A DNA stretch of 64,000 nt, from contig NZ_JACHMH010000001.1 in the NCBI RefSeq assembly GCF_014204915.1, positions 1,612,001-1,676,000 of the forward strand, given 5' to 3'. Made by a program: the position numbers and the translations under genes. The stretch comes from Crossiella cryophila. GTDB lineage: Bacteria; Actinomycetota; Actinomycetes; Mycobacteriales; Pseudonocardiaceae. This document shows, piece by piece, positions 37,220 through 46,184 of the stretch. Each line of letters starts with the position of its first letter. Positions within the stretch are counted from its first letter, which is position 1. A model generated the notes under the pieces. That model was not told the DNA's origin, made no database searches, and saw nothing but the letters and a program-made list of their open reading frames with translations.

Positions 37220-38446
37220 TCATCCTCCGACAGCGGGCCAGCGAATATCCGCCACGGTGCGCAGCACGCCGTCCCGCAGCTCGGCGAACGCCCCGGTCAC
37301 CGGGTTGTGCGCCTGCGGCCGGAACCCCTCGACCAGCCCGACCCTGGCGCCCTCGACGGGGTCCCAGACCTCGAAGCCCTCGGCCGCGCTGACGTGCAGC
37401 AGGCCGCCGAAGCCCCACATCGGCCCGGCCGGACCGGCGAACATCCCGGTCCGCACGACCCGCCGGGCGTCGTACAGCTCCACCCCGTCGATCATCGCCT
37501 CGTCGTCCTGGCCAATGCGCTGAATCGCGACGACGTCCTCATCCACCCAGGCCACCGGCTGGTCCCAGGCGTAGGCCCGGAAGGTGAGCCGGTCCTCGTG
37601 CTCCTCGCCGCGCAGCAGGGCCCCGACGTCGAGTGCTCGCGGCATGCCGACCGGGCTCCACACCCAGCCGTCGTCGAGCACCCGGGTGCTCGACGGGTTG
37701 GGGGTCAGGGCGCCGCGGAAGTAGGACGCGGGTTCGTCGCCGCCCAGCGACTGGCCGGTGCCGAGGTCGATGATCTCCAGCCGGTTCCAGCCGGTGGCGG
37801 TGACCACCCTGGCCGCGTCCAGGAAGGCGAACGGGAAGGGGGTGGTCTCCTCGTGGTAGGCACCACGGTCCAGGGACCGCACCGCCCGGCCGGTGCGCAG
37901 GTCCAGCACGGTCCCGTACCGGCCGTAGTCGGTGACGACCGCGGCGAAGCGCCCGTCCGGCCCGGTGTGCAGCGCCGGTCCGTGGACCCGGTCGAGGTAC
38001 TGCCGCGGTGTCTCGGCGGGCAGTTCGATCCGGGCCGCTACCGGTCGGTCGGCCGTCGCGCCGAGGTGGACCAGGCCATGCGCGGTCAGCGCCAGCCAGC
38101 CATCCGGCAGCGGGGCCAGACAGCGCGGGTTCAGCGGTTCCGCCGCGCTCGCCCGGCTGGTCCAGGTGCCGGTCAGCTCGGCATCGCGCAGCCGGATCTC
38201 CGGCTCGCCGCGCCAGCCGAGCACGTCGGACCAGTCCTCGTCGACCGCCTCCGCGCAGCCGAGGCAGACCTCGGTCAGCGTGGCCGCCGGGTCCGCCTGC
38301 CCGGCGCAGTCCTGGCACACCAGGTCGTAGTCCATCCCGCGCCCGGTCAGCAGCCGGTAGTAGACCTGGTCGTGCTCGGCGTTCAGGTGCGGGCACATCC
38401 GGCGCTGTGCCGCGACGGCGATGTGCCCGCAGGGTAAGGAGTCCAC
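37220..38446 (-). CDS. zinc-ribbon plus beta-propeller-like protein, paralogue 3
   Basis: A 408-residue protein. Residues 1-70 hold four metal-ligand pairs: Cys6/His8, Cys18/His20, Cys44/Cys47 and Cys61/Cys64, consistent with a two-zinc ribbon. The remainder is the propeller-like module shared with the next two genes (LAPLPDGWLALTAHG, LHTGPDGRFAAVVTDYG, GFRPQAHNPVTGAFAEL). GTG at 38446 begins one base after the def stop, so it is probably co-translated with peptide deformylase. Function unknown. Confidence 0.72.
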   Translation of the reverse strand: MDSLPCGHIAVAAQRRMCPHLNAEHDQVYYRLLTGRGMDYDLVCQDCAGQADPAATLTEVCLGCAEAVDEDWSDVLGWRGEPEIRLRDAELTGTWTSRASAAEPLNPRCLAPLPDGWLALTAHGLVHLGATADRPVAARIELPAETPRQYLDRVHGPALHTGPDGRFAAVVTDYGRYGTVLDLRTGRAVRSLDRGAYHEETTPFPFAFLDAARVVTATGWNRLEIIDLGTGQSLGGDEPASYFRGALTPNPSSTRVLDDGWVWSPVGMPRALDVGALLRGEEHEDRLTFRAYAWDQPVAWVDEDVVAIQRIGQDDEAMIDGVELYDARRVVRTGMFAGPAGPMWGFGGLLHVSAAEGFEVWDPVEGARVGLVEGFRPQAHNPVTGAFAELRDGVLRTVADIRWPAVGG

Positions 38447-38447
38447 C

Positions 38448-39020
38448 TCAGTGCCCGAACGGGTCCTCGACCTCGCCCGGCATCCAGCTCAGCCCGTCCA
38501 CGCCCCAGCCGTTGGCCTTGAGGGCCTTCTTCGCGGCGCGCTTGTGCCTGCCGGTCAGCCGGTCCAGGTACAGGTAGCCGTCCAGGTGGTCGGTCTCGTG
38601 TTGCAGGCAGCGGGCGAAGAAGCCCTTGCCCTCGACCTCGATCGGGTTGCCGTCGCCGTCGAAGCCGGTGACCTTGGCCCAGTCGGCGCGGCCGGTGGGG
38701 AATGCCTCGCCGGGGGCGGACAGGCAGCCCTCGATGTCGTCTTCCTCATCGGGCATGCCCTCGGGGATCTCGCTGGTCTCCAGCACCGGGTTGACCACGA
38801 CGCCCTTGAACCAGTTGCCCTCGTCGTCATGGCAGTTGTAGACGAACAGGCGCTGGTCGACCCCGATCTGGTTGGCCGCGAGACCGACGCCGTTGGAGGC
38901 GGCCATGGTCTCGTACATGTCGGCGATCAGGGTGCGCAGCGCGTCGTCGAACTGCTCGACAGGGCGCGTCGGGTTGTGCAGCACGGGGTTACCGGCGATG
39001 ACGATGGGGTGCACGGCCAT
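38448..39020 (-). CDS. def: peptide deformylase
   Basis: A 190-residue Fe/Zn hydrolase that removes the formyl group from nascent proteins. All three motifs are present: [18 protein letters not shown] (metal Cys) and QHETDHLDG (two metal His and catalytic Glu). An acidic insert ([10 protein letters not shown]) precedes motif 2. Likely the first gene of the operon that includes the three propeller-like genes; orthologous position to Rv0429c. Confidence 0.95.
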   Translation of the reverse strand: MAVHPIVIAGNPVLHNPTRPVEQFDDALRTLIADMYETMAASNGVGLAANQIGVDQRLFVYNCHDDEGNWFKGVVVNPVLETSEIPEGMPDEEDDIEGCLSAPGEAFPTGRADWAKVTGFDGDGNPIEVEGKGFFARCLQHETDHLDGYLYLDRLTGRHKRAAKKALKANGWGVDGLSWMPGEVEDPFGH

Positions 39021-39142
39021 GCCGGAAAGCCTATCGGCGTGTCGGTCGGACGCGCCGGGCTGTGCCCCAGCCTGTGTCAGGGTTACGTGGTGTAATGAGT
39101 TAACCGGAAATGACAGCCGTGGGATTCGCCGATCGGAGCCGG

Positions 39143-39475
39143 ATGGACGCCGCAGAGGTCAGGGCGCGGTCCTGTGACCAGGACAACGACCCGGCGGCGA
39201 AGGCCGGGCGGCCGCCTGCCGACGGGCTGACCGAGCGGGACCACGAGGTGCTCGCCTTCGAGCGTCAGTGGTGGAAGTACGCGGGCGCCAAGGAACAGGC
39301 CATCCGCGAGATCTTCGACATGTCCGCCACCCGTTACTACCAGGTGCTCAACGCGCTGATCGACAAACCGGCCGCACTGGCTGCCGACCCGATGCTGATC
39401 AAGCGCCTGCGCCGGTTGCGCGCCAGCAGGCAGCGCACCAGGGCCGCTCGGCGGCTGGGCATCGAACCGATCTGA
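39143..39475 (+). CDS. DUF3263 protein
   Basis: A 110-residue protein of the actinobacterial DUF3263 family. The core [35 protein letters not shown] looks like a helix-turn-helix, so DNA binding is plausible but unproven. Arg-rich C-terminus. ATG at 39143 is chosen; an in-frame ATG at 39110 is possible. Divergent from def, as Rv0430 is from Rv0429c. Confidence 0.8.
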   Translation: MDAAEVRARSCDQDNDPAAKAGRPPADGLTERDHEVLAFERQWWKYAGAKEQAIREIFDMSATRYYQVLNALIDKPAALAADPMLIKRLRRLRASRQRTRAARRLGIEPI

Positions 39476-39521
39476 TAGATCTTTCCGCCACTGCTGAAGT
39501 CAGCGTTCTCGGAGGCAATGC

Positions 39522-40163
39522 ATGAGCTCGGTGGAGCCGTCCAGCGCATCCCGCCCACTGCGGGTCGCGGGGCTGGCGGCCCTAGGCGTCGCGGCGGTGG
39601 CACTTGTGCTGGGCGTGGTGACCCTGTTCGCCAACGGCTCCGAGGATCCGCAGAACGGCGCTCAACCCGGGCCGTCCAGCACCACCTCGGCCGAACCGAC
39701 CCAGCCGACCACCTCCAGCGAACCGGCGCCGCCGACCAGCAGCTCCGCCGAGCCGCCGCCCAGCACCACGCCGAGCAGCGAGCCGCCGCCCAGCACCTCG
39801 GCCCAGCCGCCGCCGGTGACCAGCGCGCAGCCGCCGCCGGCCCAGCCGAAGGCCGCGGTCCGGGTCTACAACAACTCCAACATCAAGAACCTGGCCGATC
39901 ACGCCGCCACGGACCTGCGCAACGCCGGCTATCCGGTCGACGAGGTCGGCAACTACTCCTCCGGGATCATCCCGACCACCACGGTCTACTACCGGCCGGG
40001 CACCGACGAGGAAGCCGCGGCCAAGGCGCTGGCCAGGAACTTCGGCATCCGGGCCGAGGCGCGGTTCGATGGCCTCAAGGACGCCAAGCCGGGCCTGATC
40101 ATGATCGTGACCAGGGAGTACAAGGCGGGTAGCGGTGGCAAGGACGGCGGCAACGCCAAGTAG
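39522..40163 (+). CDS. LytR C-terminal-domain membrane protein (VirR-like)
   Basis: A 213-residue protein: one N-terminal transmembrane helix (residues about 14-37), a Pro/Ser/Thr-rich external linker (about 45-108), then a LytR_C domain (VRVYNNSNIKNLADHAATDLRNAGY to the end). Family members lie outside the membrane and affect cell-wall attachment or vesicle release; the position matches Rv0431 (VirR) of M. tuberculosis. Convergent with the AAA ATPase gene, 21 bases apart. Confidence 0.85.
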   Translation: MSSVEPSSASRPLRVAGLAALGVAAVALVLGVVTLFANGSEDPQNGAQPGPSSTTSAEPTQPTTSSEPAPPTSSSAEPPPSTTPSSEPPPSTSAQPPPVTSAQPPPAQPKAAVRVYNNSNIKNLADHAATDLRNAGYPVDEVGNYSSGIIPTTTVYYRPGTDEEAAAKALARNFGIRAEARFDGLKDAKPGLIMIVTREYKAGSGGKDGGNAK

Positions 40164-40184
40164 CCGCCGCCCTCGGGTCGCGGC

Positions 40185-42407
40185 TCAGCCGCCCTGGCGG
40201 TGCCGGTCGGCGTAGGCGGCCAGGTTGGCCAGCTGCACCGGGTCCAGGGACGGGCGGACCGCCTTGCGCGCGCTGTCCAGGTGCGCCGGGGTGACCTCGG
40301 CGGCGTCCAGGGACTCGCGCATCGCGGTCAGCGCGGCCTCCCTGATCAGCGCGGCGCAGTCGGCGGCGGAATAGCCGTCCAGCTCCAGCGCCAGCGCGCT
40401 CAGGTCGACCTCGGCGGTCAGCGGGGTGTGCCGGGCCGCCGACTTGAGGATCTCGGTGCGCGCTTCGGCGTCCGGCGGCGGCACGTAGACCAGGCGCTCC
40501 AGCCGGCCGGGCCGCAGCAGGGCCGGATCGACGAGTTCGGGCCGGTTGGTGGCGCCGATGATCACCACGTCGTTGAGTGGTTCGACCCCGTCGAGTTCGG
40601 TGAGCAGCGCGGCCACCACCCGGTCGCCGACCCCGGAGTCCGAGGACTGGCCGCGGCGTGGCGCGAGCGCGTCCACCTCGTCCAGGAACAGCAGGGTGGG
40701 TGCGGCGTCGGCGGCCCGGCGGAACAGTTCGCGGACCGCGCGTTCGGACTCGCCGACCCACTTGTCCATCAGCTCGGCGCCCTTGACCGACATGACGTTG
40801 ACCCGCCCTGACCCGGCCAGCGCACGCACCAGGAAGGTCTTGCCACACCCTGGCGGCCCGTAGAGCAGCACCCCGCGCGGGGGCTGCACGCCGAGCCGGG
40901 CGAAGGAGTCCGGGTACTGCAGCGGCCACAGCACCGATTCGGTGAGCGCCTGCTTGACCTCGGTCATGTCGCCGACGTCGTCCAGGGTCAGCCCGCCGGT
41001 GGCCAGGGCGTCGGAGGCGGACATGGAGATCGGCCGCACGGTCTGCGCCGCGCCGAGCAGGTCCTCCTGGCCGATCCGCGGTTCGGCGGTCTCCCGCTGC
41101 CGCAGCGCGGCCCGGACCGCGGCGTCCCGGCGCAGCGCGACCAGGTCGGCGACCACGAAACCGGGGGTGCGTTCGGCGACCACGGCCAGGTCGACGCCGT
41201 CCTCCAGCGGGGCCTCGCGGAGCAGCACGCGCAGCAGTTCGGTGCGGGTGCGGGCATCCGGCGGCGGCACGGTCAGCTCGCGGTCGACCAGGTCGGGATC
41301 GCGCAGCTTGGGGTGGGTGCCCTCGGGCGAGGCGGTGGTGGCCACGATGGCCAGGCCGGGGGTGTCCACCGCGGCGTGCAGCGCGTCAAGCACCACGGTG
41401 GCCAGCGGCGGCGGGTCGTTGGCAGGCAGCAGCGCCTCGATGTCGGCGATGAGCAGCACGCACGGGGTGCTGCGCCGGGCCTTGGCCACCGCGGCGCTGA
41501 TCGCGTCGTGCGCGCGCTGACTGGCCGCGGCCGGTTCCAGGGCGGCGGCACTCGGCGCGATCAGTTCGATCACCTCGGCTTCCACCGCGGCGGCCACCGA
41601 GCGCACCAGGGTGGACTTGCCGACCCCTTCCGGCCCGCTGACCAGCACACCGAGCCGGGCGGAGGCACCGAGCCGAGCGAGCAGTTCGGGGCGGCGGAAG
41701 GAGAGTTCGAGCCATTCGGTGAGCCGCCGGGCCGCGTCCTGCGCACCCACCAGGTCGGCCACCGGCACCGGCGGCGCGGCGGGCACGGGCGGCGCGATGG
41801 CCACCGGCGCGGGCAGCACGGGCCGGGCCGCGGCGGGTGGTTCGCCGGTGCGGGCGCCGTCCCGCCAGCTGACCACGGTGGAGGGCTGCACCGCGACCAC
41901 GCCGTCGGGTTCGGTGGCGGTGATGGTGAGCAGTTCGTTGGTCCAGGTCAGCCCGATCGCCAGGGACAGCTTCCGGCGGGCGGTGCTGACGTCGGCCTCG
42001 GGCGGCGGGGCCAGGTCCTGGGGCAGCAGCGACACCGCGTCGCCGGTGGTGATGACCTTGCCGATCAGCGCCAGCCGCACCGTCTCCGGCGCGACCCCGG
42101 TGCTGGCCAGCCGGGACCCGGACACGGTGACCGAGCGGGCCGCGGCCACCTGCACCGGCGCCACCACCACCTCCGAGCCCTCGGTCAGGCCCAGGTTGGA
42201 CATGGTGATGTCGTCGGTGAGCAGCACGCCGGTCGGCACGCCCGCGTCGGCGGCCGCGGCCAGCGCCGCGGTCACCCTGGTGCCGGTGAGCCGGACCGCG
42301 TCCCAGGCCCGCAGCCCGAGCGCGTCCAGCACCTCCGGGTGCAGGCGCACCACGCCACGGCGGGTGTCCAGGGCCGACGGGGAGTGCCGAACGGTCAGCG
42401 TGATCAC
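40185..42407 (-). CDS. CDC48-like double AAA+ ATPase
   Basis: A 740-residue protein with a CDC48-type N domain (residues about 1-170) and two AAA modules. D1 has Walker A GPEGVGKST, but Walker B reads LLIADIEALL, so the catalytic DE pair is lost, and no arginine finger is obvious. D2 is canonical: GPPGCGKT, LLFLDEVDAL, ATNRPELVDPALLRPGRLE. Expected role: ATP-driven unfolding or remodelling of proteins. Conserved neighbour of pssA and psd (Rv0435c order). Confidence 0.88.
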   Translation of the reverse strand: MITLTVRHSPSALDTRRGVVRLHPEVLDALGLRAWDAVRLTGTRVTAALAAAADAGVPTGVLLTDDITMSNLGLTEGSEVVVAPVQVAAARSVTVSGSRLASTGVAPETVRLALIGKVITTGDAVSLLPQDLAPPPEADVSTARRKLSLAIGLTWTNELLTITATEPDGVVAVQPSTVVSWRDGARTGEPPAAARPVLPAPVAIAPPVPAAPPVPVADLVGAQDAARRLTEWLELSFRRPELLARLGASARLGVLVSGPEGVGKSTLVRSVAAAVEAEVIELIAPSAAALEPAAASQRAHDAISAAVAKARRSTPCVLLIADIEALLPANDPPPLATVVLDALHAAVDTPGLAIVATTASPEGTHPKLRDPDLVDRELTVPPPDARTRTELLRVLLREAPLEDGVDLAVVAERTPGFVVADLVALRRDAAVRAALRQRETAEPRIGQEDLLGAAQTVRPISMSASDALATGGLTLDDVGDMTEVKQALTESVLWPLQYPDSFARLGVQPPRGVLLYGPPGCGKTFLVRALAGSGRVNVMSVKGAELMDKWVGESERAVRELFRRAADAAPTLLFLDEVDALAPRRGQSSDSGVGDRVVAALLTELDGVEPLNDVVIIGATNRPELVDPALLRPGRLERLVYVPPPDAEARTEILKSAARHTPLTAEVDLSALALELDGYSAADCAALIREAALTAMRESLDAAEVTPAHLDSARKAVRPSLDPVQLANLAAYADRHRQGG

Positions 42408-42417
42408 GCTGACGACA

Positions 42418-43389
42418 CTAGTCGGGCCGCGAGTCCCGGCGTCGGCGTTCGGTGCGGCGCAACCCGAGCTGTCGCCAGTTGCCGCGCTGCCCGTCCGGGC
42501 GATCCGGGGTCAGCAGCTCGCCGTCGGCATTGCGCCTGCCGCGCCGGACCGCCTTGGCCGCCGCACCAGCCACCCGGCGGCGCAGCGGCGGGCGCAGGCC
42601 CAGCCGCCTGCTGCTGAGCCGGATGGCCCGCCGCTCCTTGGCCGGGACGTCCCAGGCCTCGGGGTGACCGGCCAGCCAGTGGTAGCGGTAGATCGCGTAC
42701 GGCACGTGCGCCAGGTACACGATCGCGGCCACCGCGAGCAGCAGGAACGGGTAGTTGATCACGATCGCGGCGGCGATGCAGACCAGCGCCAGCAGCGGCG
42801 CGATGGCCTTCGGCGAGACCTTGACCGTCTTCAGCGAGAGCGTGGGCACCCGGCTGATCAGCAGGCCCGCGATGAAGACCATCCAGATGTAGAGCGCGAC
42901 CGGGTGGGTCCACCAGCCCTTGTAGGTCTCCAGCGAGACCACCAGCGGCAGCATCGCCACCAGCGCGCCGGCCGGAGCCGGCACGCCGACGAAGAACTCC
43001 TTGGTGAACGGCGGCTGCTCGGTGTCATCGAGCAGGGTGTTGAACCTGGCCAGCCGCAGCACCATGCACACCACGTAGACCAGGGCCGCGGTCCAGCCGG
43101 TCGGGTTGCCCTCGAAGCCCCAGACGAAGAGCACCAGCGCGGGCGCGACGCCGAAGGAGATGGCATCGGCCAGCGAGTCCAGCTCGGCGCCCATCTTGGA
43201 GGTGGCGTCCAGCATCCGGGCCAGGCGGCCGTCCAGGCTGTCCAGGATCGCGGCCGCGCCAATGGCGATCACCGCGAAGTGGAACTGCTTCTGCAGCGCG
43301 AACTGCACCGCGGACAGCCCGGCGCACAGCGCCAGCACGGTGATCGCGTTGGGTAGTAGCCGCACCCCGGGTGCGGTGCGCGCGGGCAT
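42418..43389 (-). CDS. pssA: CDP-diacylglycerol-serine O-phosphatidyltransferase
   Basis: A 323-residue membrane enzyme that makes phosphatidylserine. The CDP-alcohol phosphotransferase motif DG(x2)AR(x8)G(x3)D(x3)D is visible in DSLDGRLARMLDATSKMG plus ELDSLAD. About eight hydrophobic segments and an Arg-rich cytoplasmic tail of about 70 residues. ATG at 43389 sits one base from the psd stop. Product is used by Psd, encoded just upstream in the same operon. Confidence 0.93.
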   Translation of the reverse strand: MPARTAPGVRLLPNAITVLALCAGLSAVQFALQKQFHFAVIAIGAAAILDSLDGRLARMLDATSKMGAELDSLADAISFGVAPALVLFVWGFEGNPTGWTAALVYVVCMVLRLARFNTLLDDTEQPPFTKEFFVGVPAPAGALVAMLPLVVSLETYKGWWTHPVALYIWMVFIAGLLISRVPTLSLKTVKVSPKAIAPLLALVCIAAAIVINYPFLLLAVAAIVYLAHVPYAIYRYHWLAGHPEAWDVPAKERRAIRLSSRRLGLRPPLRRRVAGAAAKAVRRGRRNADGELLTPDRPDGQRGNWRQLGLRRTERRRRDSRPD

Positions 43390-43390
43390 C

Positions 43391-44104
43391 TCAGGCGCCC
43401 GCGGGAAGCTCGGCCAGTACCGTCTCCCCGCCGATGGTGCGCTGGCCCTGGGCGACGAGCACCTTGCTGCCCTTGGGCAGGTAGACATCCACCCGGGAGC
43501 CGAACCGGATCAGGCCGTAGGTCTCGCCGACCTCGACCCGCTGACCCGCGTTGACCTGGCACAGGATCCGGCGCGCGACCAGTCCGGCGATCTGCACCAC
43601 CACGACCTCGGCGCCGGCGTCGGTGCGGATCAGCAGCGAGTTGCGCTCGTTGTCCTCGCTGGCCTTGTCCAGGTCGGCGGAGAGGAACTTGCCGGGCCGG
43701 TAGGCCACCTGCAGGATCTCGCCTGCCACCGGCGCGCGCTGCACGTGCACGTCGAAGATGGACAGGAACACGCTGACCCGCTGCACCGGCTCACTGCCCC
43801 AGTCCAGCTCGGCCGGGGGCACCGCGGTGTCGACCAGGTACACGGTGCCGTCCGCGGCCGCGGTGACCACGTCGGTACGCGCCGGGGCGACCCGCTTGGG
43901 CTCGCGGAAGAACCAGGCCACCCAGGCCGTGACGATCATGCCGAGCACCCCCGCCTTGCGGGAGAACCGGCGCAGCAGCAGCGAGGCGAGGAACGCGCCT
44001 GCCACGAACGGCCTGCCACCCGGGTGCATCGGCGGGACCGTGCTCTTGGCCAGATCAAGGAAGTGGGCGATCGTGCCGGAGCGGGGTCGCGAATCGTCAG
44101 TCAT
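43391..44104 (-). CDS. psd: phosphatidylserine decarboxylase proenzyme
   Basis: A 237-residue proenzyme that decarboxylates phosphatidylserine to phosphatidylethanolamine. Self-cleavage is expected at Gly-Ser in RFGSRVDVYLP, generating the pyruvoyl group. SIFDVHVQRAPVAG and the N-terminal hydrophobic region fit the short actinobacterial form. ATG at 44104; overlaps no gene but is one base from pssA. Confidence 0.93.
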   Translation of the reverse strand: MTDDSRPRSGTIAHFLDLAKSTVPPMHPGGRPFVAGAFLASLLLRRFSRKAGVLGMIVTAWVAWFFREPKRVAPARTDVVTAAADGTVYLVDTAVPPAELDWGSEPVQRVSVFLSIFDVHVQRAPVAGEILQVAYRPGKFLSADLDKASEDNERNSLLIRTDAGAEVVVVQIAGLVARRILCQVNAGQRVEVGETYGLIRFGSRVDVYLPKGSKVLVAQGQRTIGGETVLAELPAGA

Positions 44105-44165
44105 CGGTGTCGGCTCGTCCTGGTGTCGGTGGGCTGGGGACGCCAAACGGTAGCCGAACCGACAT

Positions 44166-46082
44166 TTACGGCGTCCCGGCGGCCGCTCCGGCGACCTGTG
44201 CCCGGTTGGCCAGCAGCGCGCCCAGCCCCTCGTAAGGCTCGCCGTGGTCGTTGGTGTCGGTGGTGCTGCGCACACTCAGCTCGCCACCGGTCAGCTTCAG
44301 ATCCACCGTCCAGCCCCAGGGCCGGGGGCCGAGTTTGCCGCTGAGGATGTCCTCGATGCCGATCCACCGGCTGTCCGGCCGTTCCCGCAGCTCGCTGATG
44401 TCCTCGGCGAGCAGCGCGGCCAGCCGCTCGGACTCCTGCCGGCCGCCCCGGCCCAGCGCGTCGGTCAGGCCGCGGGTGAGCGCGCCTGCCCGTTCCAGCG
44501 GCACCAGCAGCAGGCCGTCGTCGCAGACGAACAGGTCGAACCGGCCGTCGCCGGACTTGACCGCGGTGAACAGCCCGAGCACCTTGACGCGCAGCTCGAA
44601 GTCGACCTGCGCCACCGCCTCGGTCAGCGGCACGCCCAGCCCGGTCAGCCAGTCCCGCAGCCCGGCCAGGTCGTCCTCGGCCAGCGCGGTGACGATCCGC
44701 TCGTGCACCTCCAGCTCGGTCCCGTCGGCGTGCCGGACCACCCACTGGCTGCCCCAGTCCAGCTCGAAGCCTGCCTTGCCCTGCCGGACCAGCAGCGTCA
44801 GCGCGGTGTCGCCGAGCAGCTGGATCAGCGTGCGCCGGGCCGCCTCCGGTCGCTGACCAGGCGGGAGGCCCTGGCCGAGCAGCGGGTCGACCAGCTGCGC
44901 GCCCTGTCCGCGCTGCACCACGTCGAGCAGTTCGCCCAGCGCGCCGGAGGTGGTGAACCCGCCGTCGGTGGCGACCTTGGCCAGCACCCCGGCGTTGCCG
45001 GTGACGTGCTTGGTCCCGGCCAGCTCGACGATCTCCGGCCAGCTCGCCCTCGGGCCGAGGTGCTCGGCCAGCAGCTCCTGTTCCAGCACCGGCACCCGCT
45101 CGGCCGCGCCGAGCAGTGCCCAGGCCGGCCGGACGTCGGTCATCGGCGGCACGTCCGGCAGCTTGGCCAGCGCGGCCACCCGGACCCGCACCGGTGGGTG
45201 GCTGTCGAAGACCGAGCTGGACTCGGCGTCGATGAGCTTGTCCTGGAACTCGGCGATCAGCTGCTTGCGGTGCTCGTTGCCGAGGTAGGCGTGGAACCCG
45301 GCGAGCAGCTCCGGCGTGCGTCCGACCGGCGGGGCCATGGACACGTAGTCCTCCTGGTAGCCCGCCCAGGCCACGTCCAGCACCGGCAGCCTGCGCAGCG
45401 CGCTGGCGGTGGCGCCCTTGCCTGCCGCGGTCACCGAGGCCGCGTCGGCCTGGAGTTCCTGCGCCCGGTTGGAGGCCCCGGCGACCATCGCGTAGAGCCG
45501 GGAGTAACCGGCGAGCACCCAGCGCACCGGGCCGTTGCCGAGTTCCTCGACGGTCCGCTCCAGCGCGCCGGTGGCCCGGTAGGTCAGCGCGGACAGCTTG
45601 GTGTGCCCGTGGCTGTAGTGGCCCAGCTCGTGCGCGAGCACCGCGCGCAGCTCGGCCACGTTCAGCCCGGCCAGCAGCGGCAGGCCGATCATCAGGTACC
45701 TGGTGCCGGACTTCAGGCCGAGCAGCCTGCTGTCCTCCCAGACCGCGGCGTTGACCTCGGGCACCAGCCGGATGTCGTCCGGGCCACGGGTGTCCGCGGC
45801 CACCGCCAGCTCGTCCACGGTGCGCCACAGCTCCGGGTAGTCCGCGCGCGGCAGCTGGGCGCCATAGGGCTCGACCTTCACCTTGAGCACGGTGCGCACG
45901 GCCGCGCCGACCGCGATGGCCACCGCGGCCGCGGCGAAGCCGACCTTGATCCCGGCCGGTCCGTGACCACCGGCGAAGAGCCAGATCGCGAACGCGGCCA
46001 GACCGACGGTCAGCGCGAGGACCAGGACGAAGAAGCCGACCAACAGCACGAGCGCCGCCGCGGCGCGCATGGGCACACGCAC
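44166..46082 (-). CDS. M48-family membrane metalloprotease, copy 1
   Basis: A 638-residue HtpX/Ste24-type protease. Two N-terminal membrane segments (about 8-36 and 43-63) precede the catalytic helix VLAHELGHYSHGH (HExxH: His151, Glu152, His155). The third ligand is probably the Glu in NRAQELQADAAS. The C-terminal 350 residues have no known motif but are shared with the next gene. The GTG at 46082 is preferred because GGAGGT lies 5 bases upstream; longer in-frame versions lack that signal. Confidence 0.85.
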   Translation of the reverse strand: MRVPMRAAAALVLLVGFFVLVLALTVGLAAFAIWLFAGGHGPAGIKVGFAAAAVAIAVGAAVRTVLKVKVEPYGAQLPRADYPELWRTVDELAVAADTRGPDDIRLVPEVNAAVWEDSRLLGLKSGTRYLMIGLPLLAGLNVAELRAVLAHELGHYSHGHTKLSALTYRATGALERTVEELGNGPVRWVLAGYSRLYAMVAGASNRAQELQADAASVTAAGKGATASALRRLPVLDVAWAGYQEDYVSMAPPVGRTPELLAGFHAYLGNEHRKQLIAEFQDKLIDAESSSVFDSHPPVRVRVAALAKLPDVPPMTDVRPAWALLGAAERVPVLEQELLAEHLGPRASWPEIVELAGTKHVTGNAGVLAKVATDGGFTTSGALGELLDVVQRGQGAQLVDPLLGQGLPPGQRPEAARRTLIQLLGDTALTLLVRQGKAGFELDWGSQWVVRHADGTELEVHERIVTALAEDDLAGLRDWLTGLGVPLTEAVAQVDFELRVKVLGLFTAVKSGDGRFDLFVCDDGLLLVPLERAGALTRGLTDALGRGGRQESERLAALLAEDISELRERPDSRWIGIEDILSGKLGPRPWGWTVDLKLTGGELSVRSTTDTNDHGEPYEGLGALLANRAQVAGAAAGTP

Positions 46083-46184
46083 CTGAGACCTCCGGGAGCG
46101 GGCAGGGGTGACAGGGAGTTCGCCAGCCCCCGATGTACTGGCTGGGGCAGTGTGCCGCCCAGCCGCCGCGCTGGGCAAGTCCCG

